DNA of 64,000 nt from contig NC_088313.1 in NCBI RefSeq assembly GCF_910592395.1, forward strand, positions 17,190,437-17,254,436, in the 5' to 3' direction. The position numbers and the translations under genes were made by a program. Positions 1-10,400 of the stretch are shown here, in pieces. Under the pieces are notes generated by a model, which had not been told where the DNA came from, ran no database searches, and saw nothing but the letters and a program-made list of their open reading frames with translations. The first letter of the stretch is position 1. Every line of letters begins with the position of its first letter. The stretch is from Lineus longissimus. Its lineage: Eukaryota > Nemertea > Pilidiophora > Heteronemertea > Lineidae.

Positions 1-120
1 CATCCGATAAAAGGGTGACAGGCATCAAGGAACAACCAACAAAATGAAATAACATCAGCGCGTTGAATTCTATGATATTCATGTTTATCATGAAAACATT
101 GGAAAGGGAATTTTATATAC

Positions 121-185
121 CTCCTGTCCTTGGATCCAACATTTTGTTTCGGTGCAGGCTTGTAAAGTTCTCGTTTTGAAGCCAT
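121..185 (-). CDS. Putative first coding exon of an unidentified gene, divergent from BRF2
   Basis: On the minus strand an ATG at 185-183 opens a short frame reading MASKRELYKPAPKQNVGSKD, ending at a good donor (AG|GTATAT, donor G at 120). No matching second exon lies before the window edge, so the gene would continue to the left. I do not recognise the peptide; it is basic and has no signal sequence. The position, about 1 kb upstream of BRF2 and pointing away from it, fits a divergent gene pair. This is the weakest coding call in the list, because one 21-codon exon cannot be tested by conservation here; it could be chance. Confidence 0.3.
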
Positions 186-1247
186 TTTGATTCGTGCGTT
201 TGACGTGACTCCCGCCTCGACAGTCTCGAGCAATGAATGTCAGCACAGCACTGTAATTTTGTACACGAAAAGAAATGAGCAAGCGAGACTTTCACAGCAG
301 AATTTCACCTTTTCTGCAAAATCATCAAATATTCCAAAAGAAAGAAGTAAATCTAACCTATCAGGACACTGCAGATTATGTATGCTTTGAGTACTCTGTG
401 GTAAGCAAACCAATGAGGTTCTGAGAAATTAAAAACAAAAAAATTTAGGCCTACTCCGGAAAGTCTTGTCAAAAATTATGAGACTTGAGAGAAATGAAAA
501 AGACAGGTCACAGGGTGTCGCAAAGATATTCACCAACTTGTATAGATCCATGCACTTGATTGGGACCAACTACGAAAACGTCGCGACTCGTCACGTTACA
601 GTAATGTAAAATGCATGGTGACGTGACGACGGCCAACACTACGTCATGTTAAGTAGTATAACACCAATGATGGTCCAATGCAAGCCAATACATGACTTTT
701 TAGGACGTAAATGGGGATAAATTGACTGGAAAGTCATCAGGTCGCTAACAGATCTGGGTGCGGCCCAAGACATATATTTCACCGTCATATCACCACCGTA
801 CCTGGAGTCGGAGTCCATTTCGACTGTTTGGGTGCAACCCCCACGACCAGTCGTGAGACAAGTCGTGCGTTTCACCAGGAACATTAAGGGTCACAATGGG
901 TTATGGCATTGTCCGAAGTAACTTTACTTTGGCTTAGGCCTTCTGACGTGTTCTGAGTGTGCGCATTCGTTTTGTTTGCGGTCTGGTTTGTCTTTGGACC
1001 AGCTCGCCTTGACAAGCCGCCCTTGAGCCTCAGATAGCTCATTCTTGCCTAAGAGTAACTTGCATGGCTGAAAGCCATAAAATCCATTATATGGTCACTG
1101 ATTATGACTTTGAGACATATAGAAACCCAGCTATTACTGTATTAGAAATTCGAATCCAAGATTCTGAAAATGTTTCACATTTTTATTTGCAGATTTCTCA
1201 TCATTGAGCTGAACTAACGAAAAGTTGAGCAACGGCAAGGTCTCAAC
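186..1247. promoter_or_regulatory. Intergenic region and 5' leader of BRF2
   Basis: No convincing gene was seen here. Positions 590-650 are rich in CRE-like half sites (TCACGTTA near 590, GGTGACGTGACG at 617-628, ACGTCAT at 641-647), which could mark a promoter. A pyrimidine-rich acceptor (TTTTATTTGCAG) ends at 1192, so BRF2 may have a 5' UTR intron although its coding part is uninterrupted. The transcription start is inferred, not seen. Confidence 0.3.
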
Positions 1248-3197
1248 ATGGCGTGTAAAGAAGGAGGGGAGCATTCATTGGAGCTAGTTGATTCTAATGG
1301 GACTAGCATGCAGCTCTGTACAAAGTGTGGCAGAATTATGGAACACTCAACATTTGCAGAAAAAAATGCTACAGAACCGGGTACTAGTTATGCTCCATTG
1401 AGCCAGGGCCAAAAACCTGATCTAAGTCGAATGCTGCGTTGTCATGTTTCACGTGGTGTTTCCAAACCGGCGGGATTGGTGTACGGTTTGTCTATCATTA
1501 AGGACATTGGAAATCTACTAAAGCTAAGCATAATGCTGATTGAGGATGCTTGTAGGTTTTACACGGAGGTGTATTACAAAGATAGGTATAACAAATTGGA
1601 ACTTAGAAATAAGAAGAAACTCGCTGCCTGTTGTCTTTATATAAAATGCAGACAAAAGCTTATACCGCTAACAATGAAACAGATGTGCCACATGATCCAA
1701 GAAATGCCGAAAGAATTTGGACATTATTTCAATGACATTGTAGTACATTTCCATCTTACAGTTCCCCCATTTGAATTTGAACTGTTTGTTCCATCCTTTT
1801 GTGCAAAAGCGCAGCTCAGTGAACGCATAACCAAACGTGTTGAAGATATGGTTTCCTTCCTAGACATGACGGGACATAAAACAGGGTGTTCTTACCAAAA
1901 TATTGTTGCAGCATCAGCTTTCCTGGCTTGGCAGGCAGATGATGTGACAAAAAACGGTCGTGTTATTCTGAAAAAGGACTCCAACGATCCTGATCTAAAA
2001 GTGCTGAAGGAATTCGCATCTCACGCTGTAAGGAAACATGTGAAACTAGTGCTTGAAGACTTTAAAAAACTTGCTGCAGAACTCCCGTGGCTGCGGGCTA
2101 GAAAGAAGAAGCTTACAAACTACACTGTCCTTTTTCATGTTGATGATGTCTTGAAGTACAGGCAAAGTTTATTCTTAAAGCATATGGCAAAATGTGATGA
2201 AATGGAGAAACAATTTAGATGGGAAATATCTGATGAGACAATTCCTGTAAAATCTCGTGTGCTCAACAAATCTATTAAAATTAGGAAGCCAGTGGCTGCA
2301 GCTGGGTCTCAAAACCAGGTGAATATTCAGTGGCTCGGATCTGTGATTGACTCTGACAGTGAGACTCAAGTTCCTCCAAGAAAATCTGAAGTGGGTAGAA
2401 CTCCTAGAAGTGTGATGACTGAAGATCTGAATTGGATTGGGTCAATATTGAATTCAGAGGTTACAGCGGAGAAATCTCGGGATGATGATTCAATGGAGAA
2501 TGAACCTTCATGCAAAGGAAATGAAAAAAATTCCAGTGTAACTGACATTAACATTGACACTGCCAGTACAACTGACACAAAATCTGACACTGACACTCTT
2601 GATCATGTTATTTCAAACAGGCATGCATACACTGCGGCTGTTGCCACTATTGACCACACAAGTGAAGGAGATCTGTATTTGCGGCTTCCTGCTTCTAACG
2701 AGTTTCAGACAGTTGAACTGGAATGTGGGGATCATCCAAAAAAAGTTGAAAGTCATCCCAAAAGAGTTGGAGTCTTTCGTAATGTCATTGAGAGTTGTGC
2801 ATCTCGGTGTGATGGTAATAATCTTCCAATTAGGGTTGCTGATGCAGTATGCAGTGCTGCTGCAGGGGACAATAATGAAACCACTGAAATTAAGACAAAA
2901 AGAGAACAAGCTGCACTCCACTCTGCCAACTTGGACAGAGTGAAACGAAAGTACTCCAGATGTATTGGGCCAAGGTCTTTCAAAAGAGCGCGTATTCTGG
3001 AAGCAGAGAAAGCTGCAATCCAGGATGATCCGGTTGAGAAAGTTGTTGATTTAGAATCCATTGATAACTGTGAGATAGATGACAGTGAAATATCAGATAG
3101 TGAAATCGATCAATATTTACGCTCGCCTCAAGAGATCACAACCCTGATGGCTTTGCATAAGAAAGGTGCTATTGTATATGAGATTATGGACAATTGA
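1248..3197 (+). CDS. BRF2: BRF2, TFIIIB 50 kDa subunit (TFIIB-related factor), intronless
   Basis: Single 649-codon ORF. BRF2 replaces BRF1 in TFIIIB and, with TBP and BDP1, recruits RNA polymerase III to gene-external (U6-type) promoters in the nucleus. What shows it: an N-terminal zinc-ribbon-like segment (C3, C24, C27), two cyclin-like repeats over about residues 55-300 with family-like stretches such as KKKLAACCLYIKCRQK and AASAFLAWQADD, and at the C-terminus DSEIDQYLRSPQEI, which closely matches the vertebrate BRF2 tail as I recall it. The protein is longer than human BRF2 (about 419 aa) because of an acidic, Ser/Thr-rich linker at about 340-600. Odd: the first zinc knuckle is C-x2-G rather than C-x2-C. 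An AATAAA at 3233-3238 is close to the stop. The lack of coding introns could reflect a retrogene origin or intron loss. Confidence 0.93.
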   Translation: MACKEGGEHSLELVDSNGTSMQLCTKCGRIMEHSTFAEKNATEPGTSYAPLSQGQKPDLSRMLRCHVSRGVSKPAGLVYGLSIIKDIGNLLKLSIMLIEDACRFYTEVYYKDRYNKLELRNKKKLAACCLYIKCRQKLIPLTMKQMCHMIQEMPKEFGHYFNDIVVHFHLTVPPFEFELFVPSFCAKAQLSERITKRVEDMVSFLDMTGHKTGCSYQNIVAASAFLAWQADDVTKNGRVILKKDSNDPDLKVLKEFASHAVRKHVKLVLEDFKKLAAELPWLRARKKKLTNYTVLFHVDDVLKYRQSLFLKHMAKCDEMEKQFRWEISDETIPVKSRVLNKSIKIRKPVAAAGSQNQVNIQWLGSVIDSDSETQVPPRKSEVGRTPRSVMTEDLNWIGSILNSEVTAEKSRDDDSMENEPSCKGNEKNSSVTDINIDTASTTDTKSDTDTLDHVISNRHAYTAAVATIDHTSEGDLYLRLPASNEFQTVELECGDHPKKVESHPKRVGVFRNVIESCASRCDGNNLPIRVADAVCSAAAGDNNETTEIKTKREQAALHSANLDRVKRKYSRCIGPRSFKRARILEAEKAAIQDDPVEKVVDLESIDNCEIDDSEISDSEIDQYLRSPQEITTLMALHKKGAIVYEIMDN

Positions 3198-3232
3198 TAG
3201 AATTGGACTTTTGAGGAAAAGGGCAAATAGGC

Positions 3233-3238
3233 AATAAA
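3233..3238 (+). terminator. BRF2 polyadenylation signal
   Basis: AATAAA lies 36 bases after the BRF2 stop codon and is the first canonical signal downstream of it. Confidence 0.6.
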
Positions 3239-3687
3239 AGGGTAAAAGGAAACCTGTTACTTCAAAGTCGCCTCTAAATCGCTTCACTAATCACACTAGG
3301 TTTTCTAATTATTATTGATGCTTATTTTGTTTAGTGACATTGGTCATAGTTGTTTGTAAGGTGATTAATTGTTATTAAAACCTCTGATTGAAAAAAACAA
3401 GATATTGAACTCATATTTTTTCTCTTTCGATGAAGTAGATGTTGTCGAAGGCTATCACTGTCATTATGGATGTCACCTGTTCGATGCAAATGGAGGCTGC
3501 AGGATACCATATTTAAACAAGGGAAAATGATATTCCCCGTCTGAAGAATTATGAATTGGATGCTCGGTTGAAAGCTACAAAAGAAGGCCAACCATGTTGG
3601 GTAGGACATTTCAATCAACCGGGGAATTGGCTTTCTTCGCCTGTATGCTATTACTCTTGCGAAAATAACATTGCACACTGTATAGTG

Positions 3688-3945
3688 TCCCAGTTCTAGA
3701 TAATAATAATAATAATGTGACGCATTTATATAGCACTCCTCAGTAACGTAACTGTTAAAGCGCTGTGGGATATCAAATTATTACCCCGGTCTCCACAGAA
3801 ATCAATCAGGGGTTTCAAGGAGCAACCAGAAGGCGCTCACTTGAACTTGACCAGTCGGGGAACCAAGGAGTGACTCGGCCGGGAGTCGAACCCACGACCT
3901 CTTGATCATGAGGCCGACTCTCTTCCACTGCGCTACCGCTGCCCC
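3688..3945 (-). mobile_element. tRNA-derived SINE, copy 1
   Basis: On the minus strand the element starts GGGGCAGCGGTAGCGCAGTGG (A-box-like) and carries GGTTCGACTCC (a perfect B box) about 45 bases on. It then has a unique body and ends in an (ATT)n tail at 3701-3715. CTCATGATC in the anticodon region resembles a Met-type tRNA. TATAGTG flanks the insertion at 3681-3687 and 3946-3952, a likely 7-bp target-site duplication. A second copy in the same orientation lies at 16153-16417. Confidence 0.85.
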
Positions 3946-4214
3946 TATAGTGCAAACAGGCCCGGTACTTGTGTTATGAAACCAGATGATAGCATCTGTT
4001 CACGGGTTAATCCATTTATATCAGAATGAGAGGTGGGACCAACAATGTTGTTTAGAATTGGGACATTTGTTTTGGATGTCTTGCACCGAATCGCATGTTC
4101 CAATCTATCCCCAGAGACATGATCTTTCCAGTCAACTATTCAATTAGTTGTTTTAGGATTATGGTGTGATTCAGAGACAGAATTGTTGGATGTGACACTT
4201 CCCAAGACACCATA

Positions 4215-4297
4215 CAGGGTGGCCTAGAATAATTTTCTTTTGGACAATATCTATTGTGTATCCATTGTGTGAGAGAAGGTAATTCTGGGCCGCCCTG
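4215..4297. mobile_element. 83-bp MITE with mariner-type inverted ends, upstream of EXOC4
   Basis: The ends are CAGGGTGGCCTAGAATAA and the inverted match of ATTCTGGGCCGCCCTG, flanked by TA at 4213-4214 and 4298-4299. CAGGG(T/C)G termini with TA duplication are typical of Tc1/mariner (IS630) elements. There is no room for a transposase, so this is a non-autonomous MITE. It ends 113 bases before the EXOC4 start codon, inside the probable promoter. Confidence 0.75.
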
Positions 4298-4407
4298 TAT
4301 AGTAAGAGCGATACCATCGCCATCTCTCGTCGGTGGAAAGAACTTCAGGGACGTTTTCAGTTTTAAATTTTTCCATCAGATGGCGACGCTGTCAATTAGA
4401 CAGATTC

Positions 4408-4418
4408 AAGATGGCGGC
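4408..4418 (+). promoter_or_regulatory. YY1-type motif overlapping the EXOC4 start codon
   Basis: AAGATGGCGGC is the classical YY1 core and contains the EXOC4 initiator ATG. YY1 sites at this position are common in TATA-less housekeeping promoters. The match is exact; binding is inferred. Confidence 0.5.
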
Positions 4419-7400
4419 TGATCGATCAAAACAACGGGAGTCGGTATGAATATAGCCAAATTCTACCTTACTACTTCCCAAATTATGAACGTTTCAATTT
4501 TCATGTATTGTTTGTTGTTATATTTCAGGCTGGACTCCTGATGTCGGTCATCAGAACGCTATCATCCAGGTAAATATCCAATACGCTTTGTCCGATATTA
4601 GATTTTAAGCTTCCTTATTTCCTACGTTTTCTCTTCATATGTCTGTACATTGTGTTGTCGGACGACCACACCTCCCAGCCCAGTCATGACATTCATTGAC
4701 TATCTTGGCCAACTGTCATTCTCCCACTTTGGAATACTTGGCCAGTGTCTCTATTGTGACCCTTCTTTAAATTGATGGGACAACACGTCAAAGATAAAGA
4801 TAAGTCATTTAAAAGTGACATCACACTGTCACTGTCGGTGTCAGTGACAGTGTCAGCTGTCTGTTCCATGAGCGGAGACAGAATGATTTTGAGAATGTTG
4901 CAGAGTGGCATCGTTGTCATACACTAGATACAGTTGGGCCTGCGCATCTTGATCTTGCATGGCATCACCATTCTGCCATGATTGATGGTTCCCCCAACAG
5001 AAATAAGAATCTAAAATTGTTAAGGTAAATATCAAAAATGGTTTCATCATCTAAGTTGATATAGCTTTGTTTTACTTCAGCGCTGATTTTACAGAGAGGG
5101 AGAAAGAAAAGTCAAGACTAGAAAAAGCTTTCAAGGAAAGTGATGGAAAACTGGAGCAATTGGTATCTGGTAAGCTCTACAGACTATACTGATACCTAGG
5201 AAAAGCTCCAACCTACCAAAAATTATAACTAACTCCTTTAGCCTAAGCAAATAGAAATATAAGCTTTAAGAAATTCATTTCAACCTCCTTTGAGCATACA
5301 TCATGTAAGTCCAATGAAGTTCCTGTTGTAACTGATTTTTTCTCTTCAGAAAATTACAATGATTTGAATCAAATTCTACAGTCATTTACAAAGATAACGG
5401 ACAGAATTGATGGTAAGATTCCAAATTATTATTTGCTTTTAATAGCAATGTTTCTGTGTTCTACTAAATATGCCTCACAGGACTCATGTGTAAAGGGACA
5501 CACTAAGAATGGAAGTATGTACTCATGGATGGACAAATCCGCATTCAATTTAAGTGGAAACAATCGTATGGTGTCGTAAACTTCTTGAATGAAATTCACT
5601 TGTTGACTTCTTTTCCCAGCCTCAAGGAATAAGATTCAGTTGGTGAAACAGAACCTAGACTCATGTAAGAATCTCTTGCATTGTAAAAGGGATGACCTGA
5701 GGAAATTATGGTTAGAGGGAGTCGAGCACAAGACTGTGGTCACTTTACTTGATCAGATGTAAGTGTGTGAAATTGGAAAATTGATGGGTGCTGTGTTTAG
5801 GGGTCCATTTTTAGATAGATTCCCAACAGGACTTTCACTAAATCCATAAAGCAATCGAGCCTAAAACAATTGAGAACCTAGTTTTATATCTAGATGTTTC
5901 CTTCTGATAAGTTTCAACCGGAATCAGGATTTAGATTTTTTACCCAGCAAAACATAAGCCAGAGGACAGTTCTGACTTTGGTTAATGCAGAACCTAGTGT
6001 TACTAGCTAGTACTAGTGGAGGCAAATGTCAGCACGAACAGTATCATGATTCCTCCAGAAACATTGAATGAAAGTTGATTATTCTTGAATACAATTTGCA
6101 GTGAACACTTACGGCAGGTGCCTGACAAGTTGGAGAACTACATGAGTAAGAAGCACTATCTCCATGCTACCAACCTGATTGTGTCAGCTGTCTCCTCTCT
6201 GGAGGGGGAGCTAGCGGGAGTAGAAGCTCTCAGAGACCTTGCACAGGAACTCAAGATTAAAAAAGAGGTAGATTTGGTACTAGAAGTATTTGAAAAAAAA
6301 AGAAATTTGAAATTGGTGTAAAACTTTTCAATCATTTGTTCAGAAGAATTCCTGTATTACTGAACTAAGAACATCATTTCTCATCTTTTACAAGCTGCAA
6401 AAAGAATCACTTCAGGTCTTTTCTTATGTGCATTGTGCAACAATAGCCGATCAGCGATACAGATTATATATATGAACATGAATTGACATGTTTTTGCTAA
6501 CTGATCAGAGATATTGATTAAGTTCAATTTGTGACTTCCAGCAACTGCATGAAGTTTTGATTGATGAGCTTCACCGCCAGATTTACATCAAGTCGACCAG
6601 TAATGTTGTCAAAGTGTTCCAGCGGCAAGGATCGACAAGAGTGGCTGGAAAGCGTGGAATACGGCCATCACGAAAACCAACAAGCAGTGTGGAGTCTCTA
6701 AAACTTGAACATAAAGTCAGTTCACGTAAGTTTCAGGCCTCATTGTTTAGCCAAGTACCTACATGCTGTTTTTAATTCATCACAGGGTACCACTATTGAG
6801 TCCATATCATGACGAAAGACACATTACTCCTTTGAAAGAGTCATAAAACTGATAGCCTTGTTCCTGAGTGGGTATGCTAGTGATATAGCATCTGCAGTTG
6901 TCAGTGTGTTTTCAATAGAGAGGTTCTACTGTATTTTCTTTCTTGTAGCGATTTCAAGCCCTCCGATGTCACCTCCACCTGACCTTGACCTCTCATTCCC
7001 GAATGGCGTCCATGAAGACCTGACGTCCGAACCAGAGAAAAACCAGCCGCTCTTCTTTGCAATCTTGGTCGAATCACTCAGCATTCTCAAGAAGCTACCC
7101 GAGACCATTGAGGTGAGGAAGTTGGTGATATTCTAATGACTGGTTCCAAGTTGAATCTTTTTGGGGCTGATTTGTTTGTGACGCTTGGCTGGGCTCTCTA
7201 AACAGATTCTCTTCATGCTGTGTAGGGCCATGATTTGTAACTGCCAGATACTGCAGGGCCATTCACTTTAGTCATGAGAAAACATACATTTTAGTGCTGA
7301 CCTCTTTCATCATGTAATTCTATTGATTTTAGGCAATGAAAAGTCGTATTCAGCCCGAATTGCTAGCCATCATACAGAGAGCGTCACAACAAGTTGCAGA

Positions 7401-10400
7401 TAGGTGAGTACCGGTACTCTGGTTAATTTGTTGACAGAAATAAACAACTTGGCAAACAAACAACTTTTTTTTATGTACAACAGGTTTATTATCATCTGGA
7501 ATAACTTTGAGAAATAACAACTTTTATTATAAATATAATGATATTGATTAATTTGCAAATAATTATGCAATATATCACAGCTTATTTCATACAAACATGA
7601 TAAATCTTCAAAATGATTTGCATTTTTTGAAAAATTGAGCTATAAAATCATAATATTATGTACAAAGTACCTGAGTGGTAGAATATTCATGTATACTGTC
7701 AACTTGGAAATATTTGTCTACCTATTATGTTTTTCGTGTTCACAGACCATTGCGAAAATATATGGTGGAGAAAAAAAAAGTTGAAATTATTGTTACAGAG
7801 AGTATTTCCCAGTGTAAAGAATTTCTTACTGGGACAATGCTGTCTCTCATTGTGATGAATATGTTGGTATCAAAATCGATGGAATGATTATTCGTTAAAG
7901 TACACTACTATGGATAACTAACAGTATATGTAACACACATATGGTATATACAGTGATAGTATATGCATGCACACGTATATGAAGTACTTGGCCACTGTCC
8001 ATTTCATTCATCAAATTCTCAGTGGTTCATGCATGACTGCTTTACTAGCTGAACCAGGCCATCGTATGAAAACTTCATTCAAACGTTACATACATGTACA
8101 TACATATGCAATTTATCAAGTATGGATTATAGATAACAACAGCATCAACCAGAGTTCCTGTCAGACTTCACTCTTGAATGGCATTCCAAAAATATACAAA
8201 TTCAACTTACTTGAGGGGTTGCCCCATTGCGTGGATGGATCATGGAGATTTTTAAAAGTTTGTAATAAGAATGAATAGCAATCCATTTCTCTGTTTGGAG
8301 CGTGTGGTCCTCAATATCTATAAACATACCTGAAATTAAATTCTAAGCTGGGCATCAAAACTGTCATTGGTGTGCCCAGTTGTAGGACTAGCAGTATGAT
8401 TTTCCCCTAACACTATCAGAGGGCAACCATAAATATCATCAACTTCAGCAATTCCTTTTTTAAAGTTTTCTGCTGCACTGTCACCACTGGGAGTCATGTC
8501 AATTTTAGCTACTTGTTCAGGAGTTTTTGTGTTTTCATTAGCTGACCCCTGTTCTCGAGTACAACATTGCTGACATCCAAATGTAGGTATATTCAGACAA
8601 CCACGGTACCACATAATGAATACTATTAAGCCTAATATTGCGGCCAAAATGACAATTAGTGCTATGATCCATACAAGCCATGGGGGCGTGCCAGAAGTTA
8701 ATACTGTGGTCCATGTCGTTGTATTAGTCATTTCTCCTCCTGTAGTTGGACTGAGTGTAGGACTAGGAGTAGTAGGTGTAACCATGTCTGGACAAAGTTT
8801 CGAGCAGCTGTCATCCAAAGATGGGCAAACCTCTCGACACGGCTGACAAGACTCGACTTTGGGATCGTAGTATGTGTCTTTGCCGCAGCTCTCTGCTTTT
8901 GTTCTTTTGTCGAATTCTAAAAATTTCGAAAAATAATATCTAGTGTGAAACTGAAATCATGCACAAAAATTTCATTCAAAATTTTTCGCTTTTCTAAATA
9001 CTACCATCTAGCAAAACATACACATCAGGTGGTATAGTTTTAAGTGAACAAGCTTGATAATGAAGTACTTTACCTGGACAATGGCGTCTGCATCCATCGT
9101 CAGATAAGCGGCAAATTTCAAGACAGGGCTGGCAGTCTTCAGTTCCAGTGTCGTAATATGCATCTTGTGTGCAATTTTGTGCTGCTGCTGATTGGCTGAG
9201 TGCAGCAACTGAAAGTATGCAAACATTTGAAAAACCTGCAGATGATTTGTCGAGTATAGCAACACTTAGAAACAGCATGTAAAATGAAAAGGCAACCTTA
9301 ATACCAGTCAAGCCTTTACCACTCTAGTACCAGCCTATGGTAACTCACTCAGTAATTGCACTTAATATGGATTGTCTGATAAGATGCCTTGTTGTCAAAG
9401 TGTTCAAGCTGCCTGATCAATGCAAACATTGTGAGTTGAATGCCGAAATCTTAATGTTTTTCTTGTGGCCTTGGGCAAATCTGATCACCTCACTCAGATT
9501 GCCACTTTATTTGAACGTGTTGACTCCTTGTACTTGGTGGCAGCTTAAAGCCCCTTTCTAGTAATAACTTAGATGATGGACCTCTCCTCTGTGGTGGAGA
9601 GGGAGCCACCAGTTCAGCTACATGCGAGTCAGTTTGCACCCAACCCTTGTGGAGCAAATGCAGAAAATGACAATAACCTGTGAATAAAAATGTGATTTGT
9701 ATTTTGTTTTTATCAGAAATATAACTTACCTATGTTTAGCACGATGATGCAACCCACTCTTGTCACTTTTACTTTCATTTCGTTTTGTACAGTTTCACGA
9801 ATAATCTCAATCTGGTTTGCTGCTGAAGCTCAATGTCTTCCGTGCTGATACGTTCGCGATGTGATATCCCTCAGAGTAAATCGGTATGATCCAGTCAAAC
9901 TGGCACTTTTTTATATGTTCCAAAGACGGCCAAAATACCATAGCATGAATACGCACACAATTGACCCTTCAAGATCAACACAGTGATGAATCCCTGAACA
10001 CACTTTTTCTGCCACTCTTGGTCCTAAATGTTGGTTCTGCTTTTCACAGTTGGTTAATAAGAAAAGTTCTATTGGTAGCTATTACTGTCCTAAGATTGAA
10101 GCAGCTCACATAAAAACTGCATCTATGATCGAATAATTTTTTGAGAATGCCCTTCTTCTTTTGCTGTTATGAATGATGTTTATCTTCATGAGATCCAGTT
10201 TCAGTCTCAGAAGCTACTTCAATTGTTGTCTCTATTTCAATACTAGACCTGGTTTCATGTTTTGATCTGGCCTCAATGTCACAATGAAATTGATTATTTG
10301 GGGAATTACCTACCAATTCAGTGTTATGAATCATGTTCATCTTCATGAGATCCAGTTTCAGTCTCAGAAGTTACTTCAATTTTTGTCTCTATCTCAGTAC

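Noticed and set aside
639-884. 81-codon minus-strand frame upstream of BRF2
   Set aside because: No family similarity and it lies in the probable BRF2 promoter.
2554-2943. 129-codon plus-strand frame
   Set aside because: It is a shifted-frame shadow of the BRF2 coding sequence.
3820-3945. tRNA gene
   Set aside because: A and B boxes are present, but the anticodon stem does not pair and there is a long SINE body with (ATT)n tail; it is a SINE.
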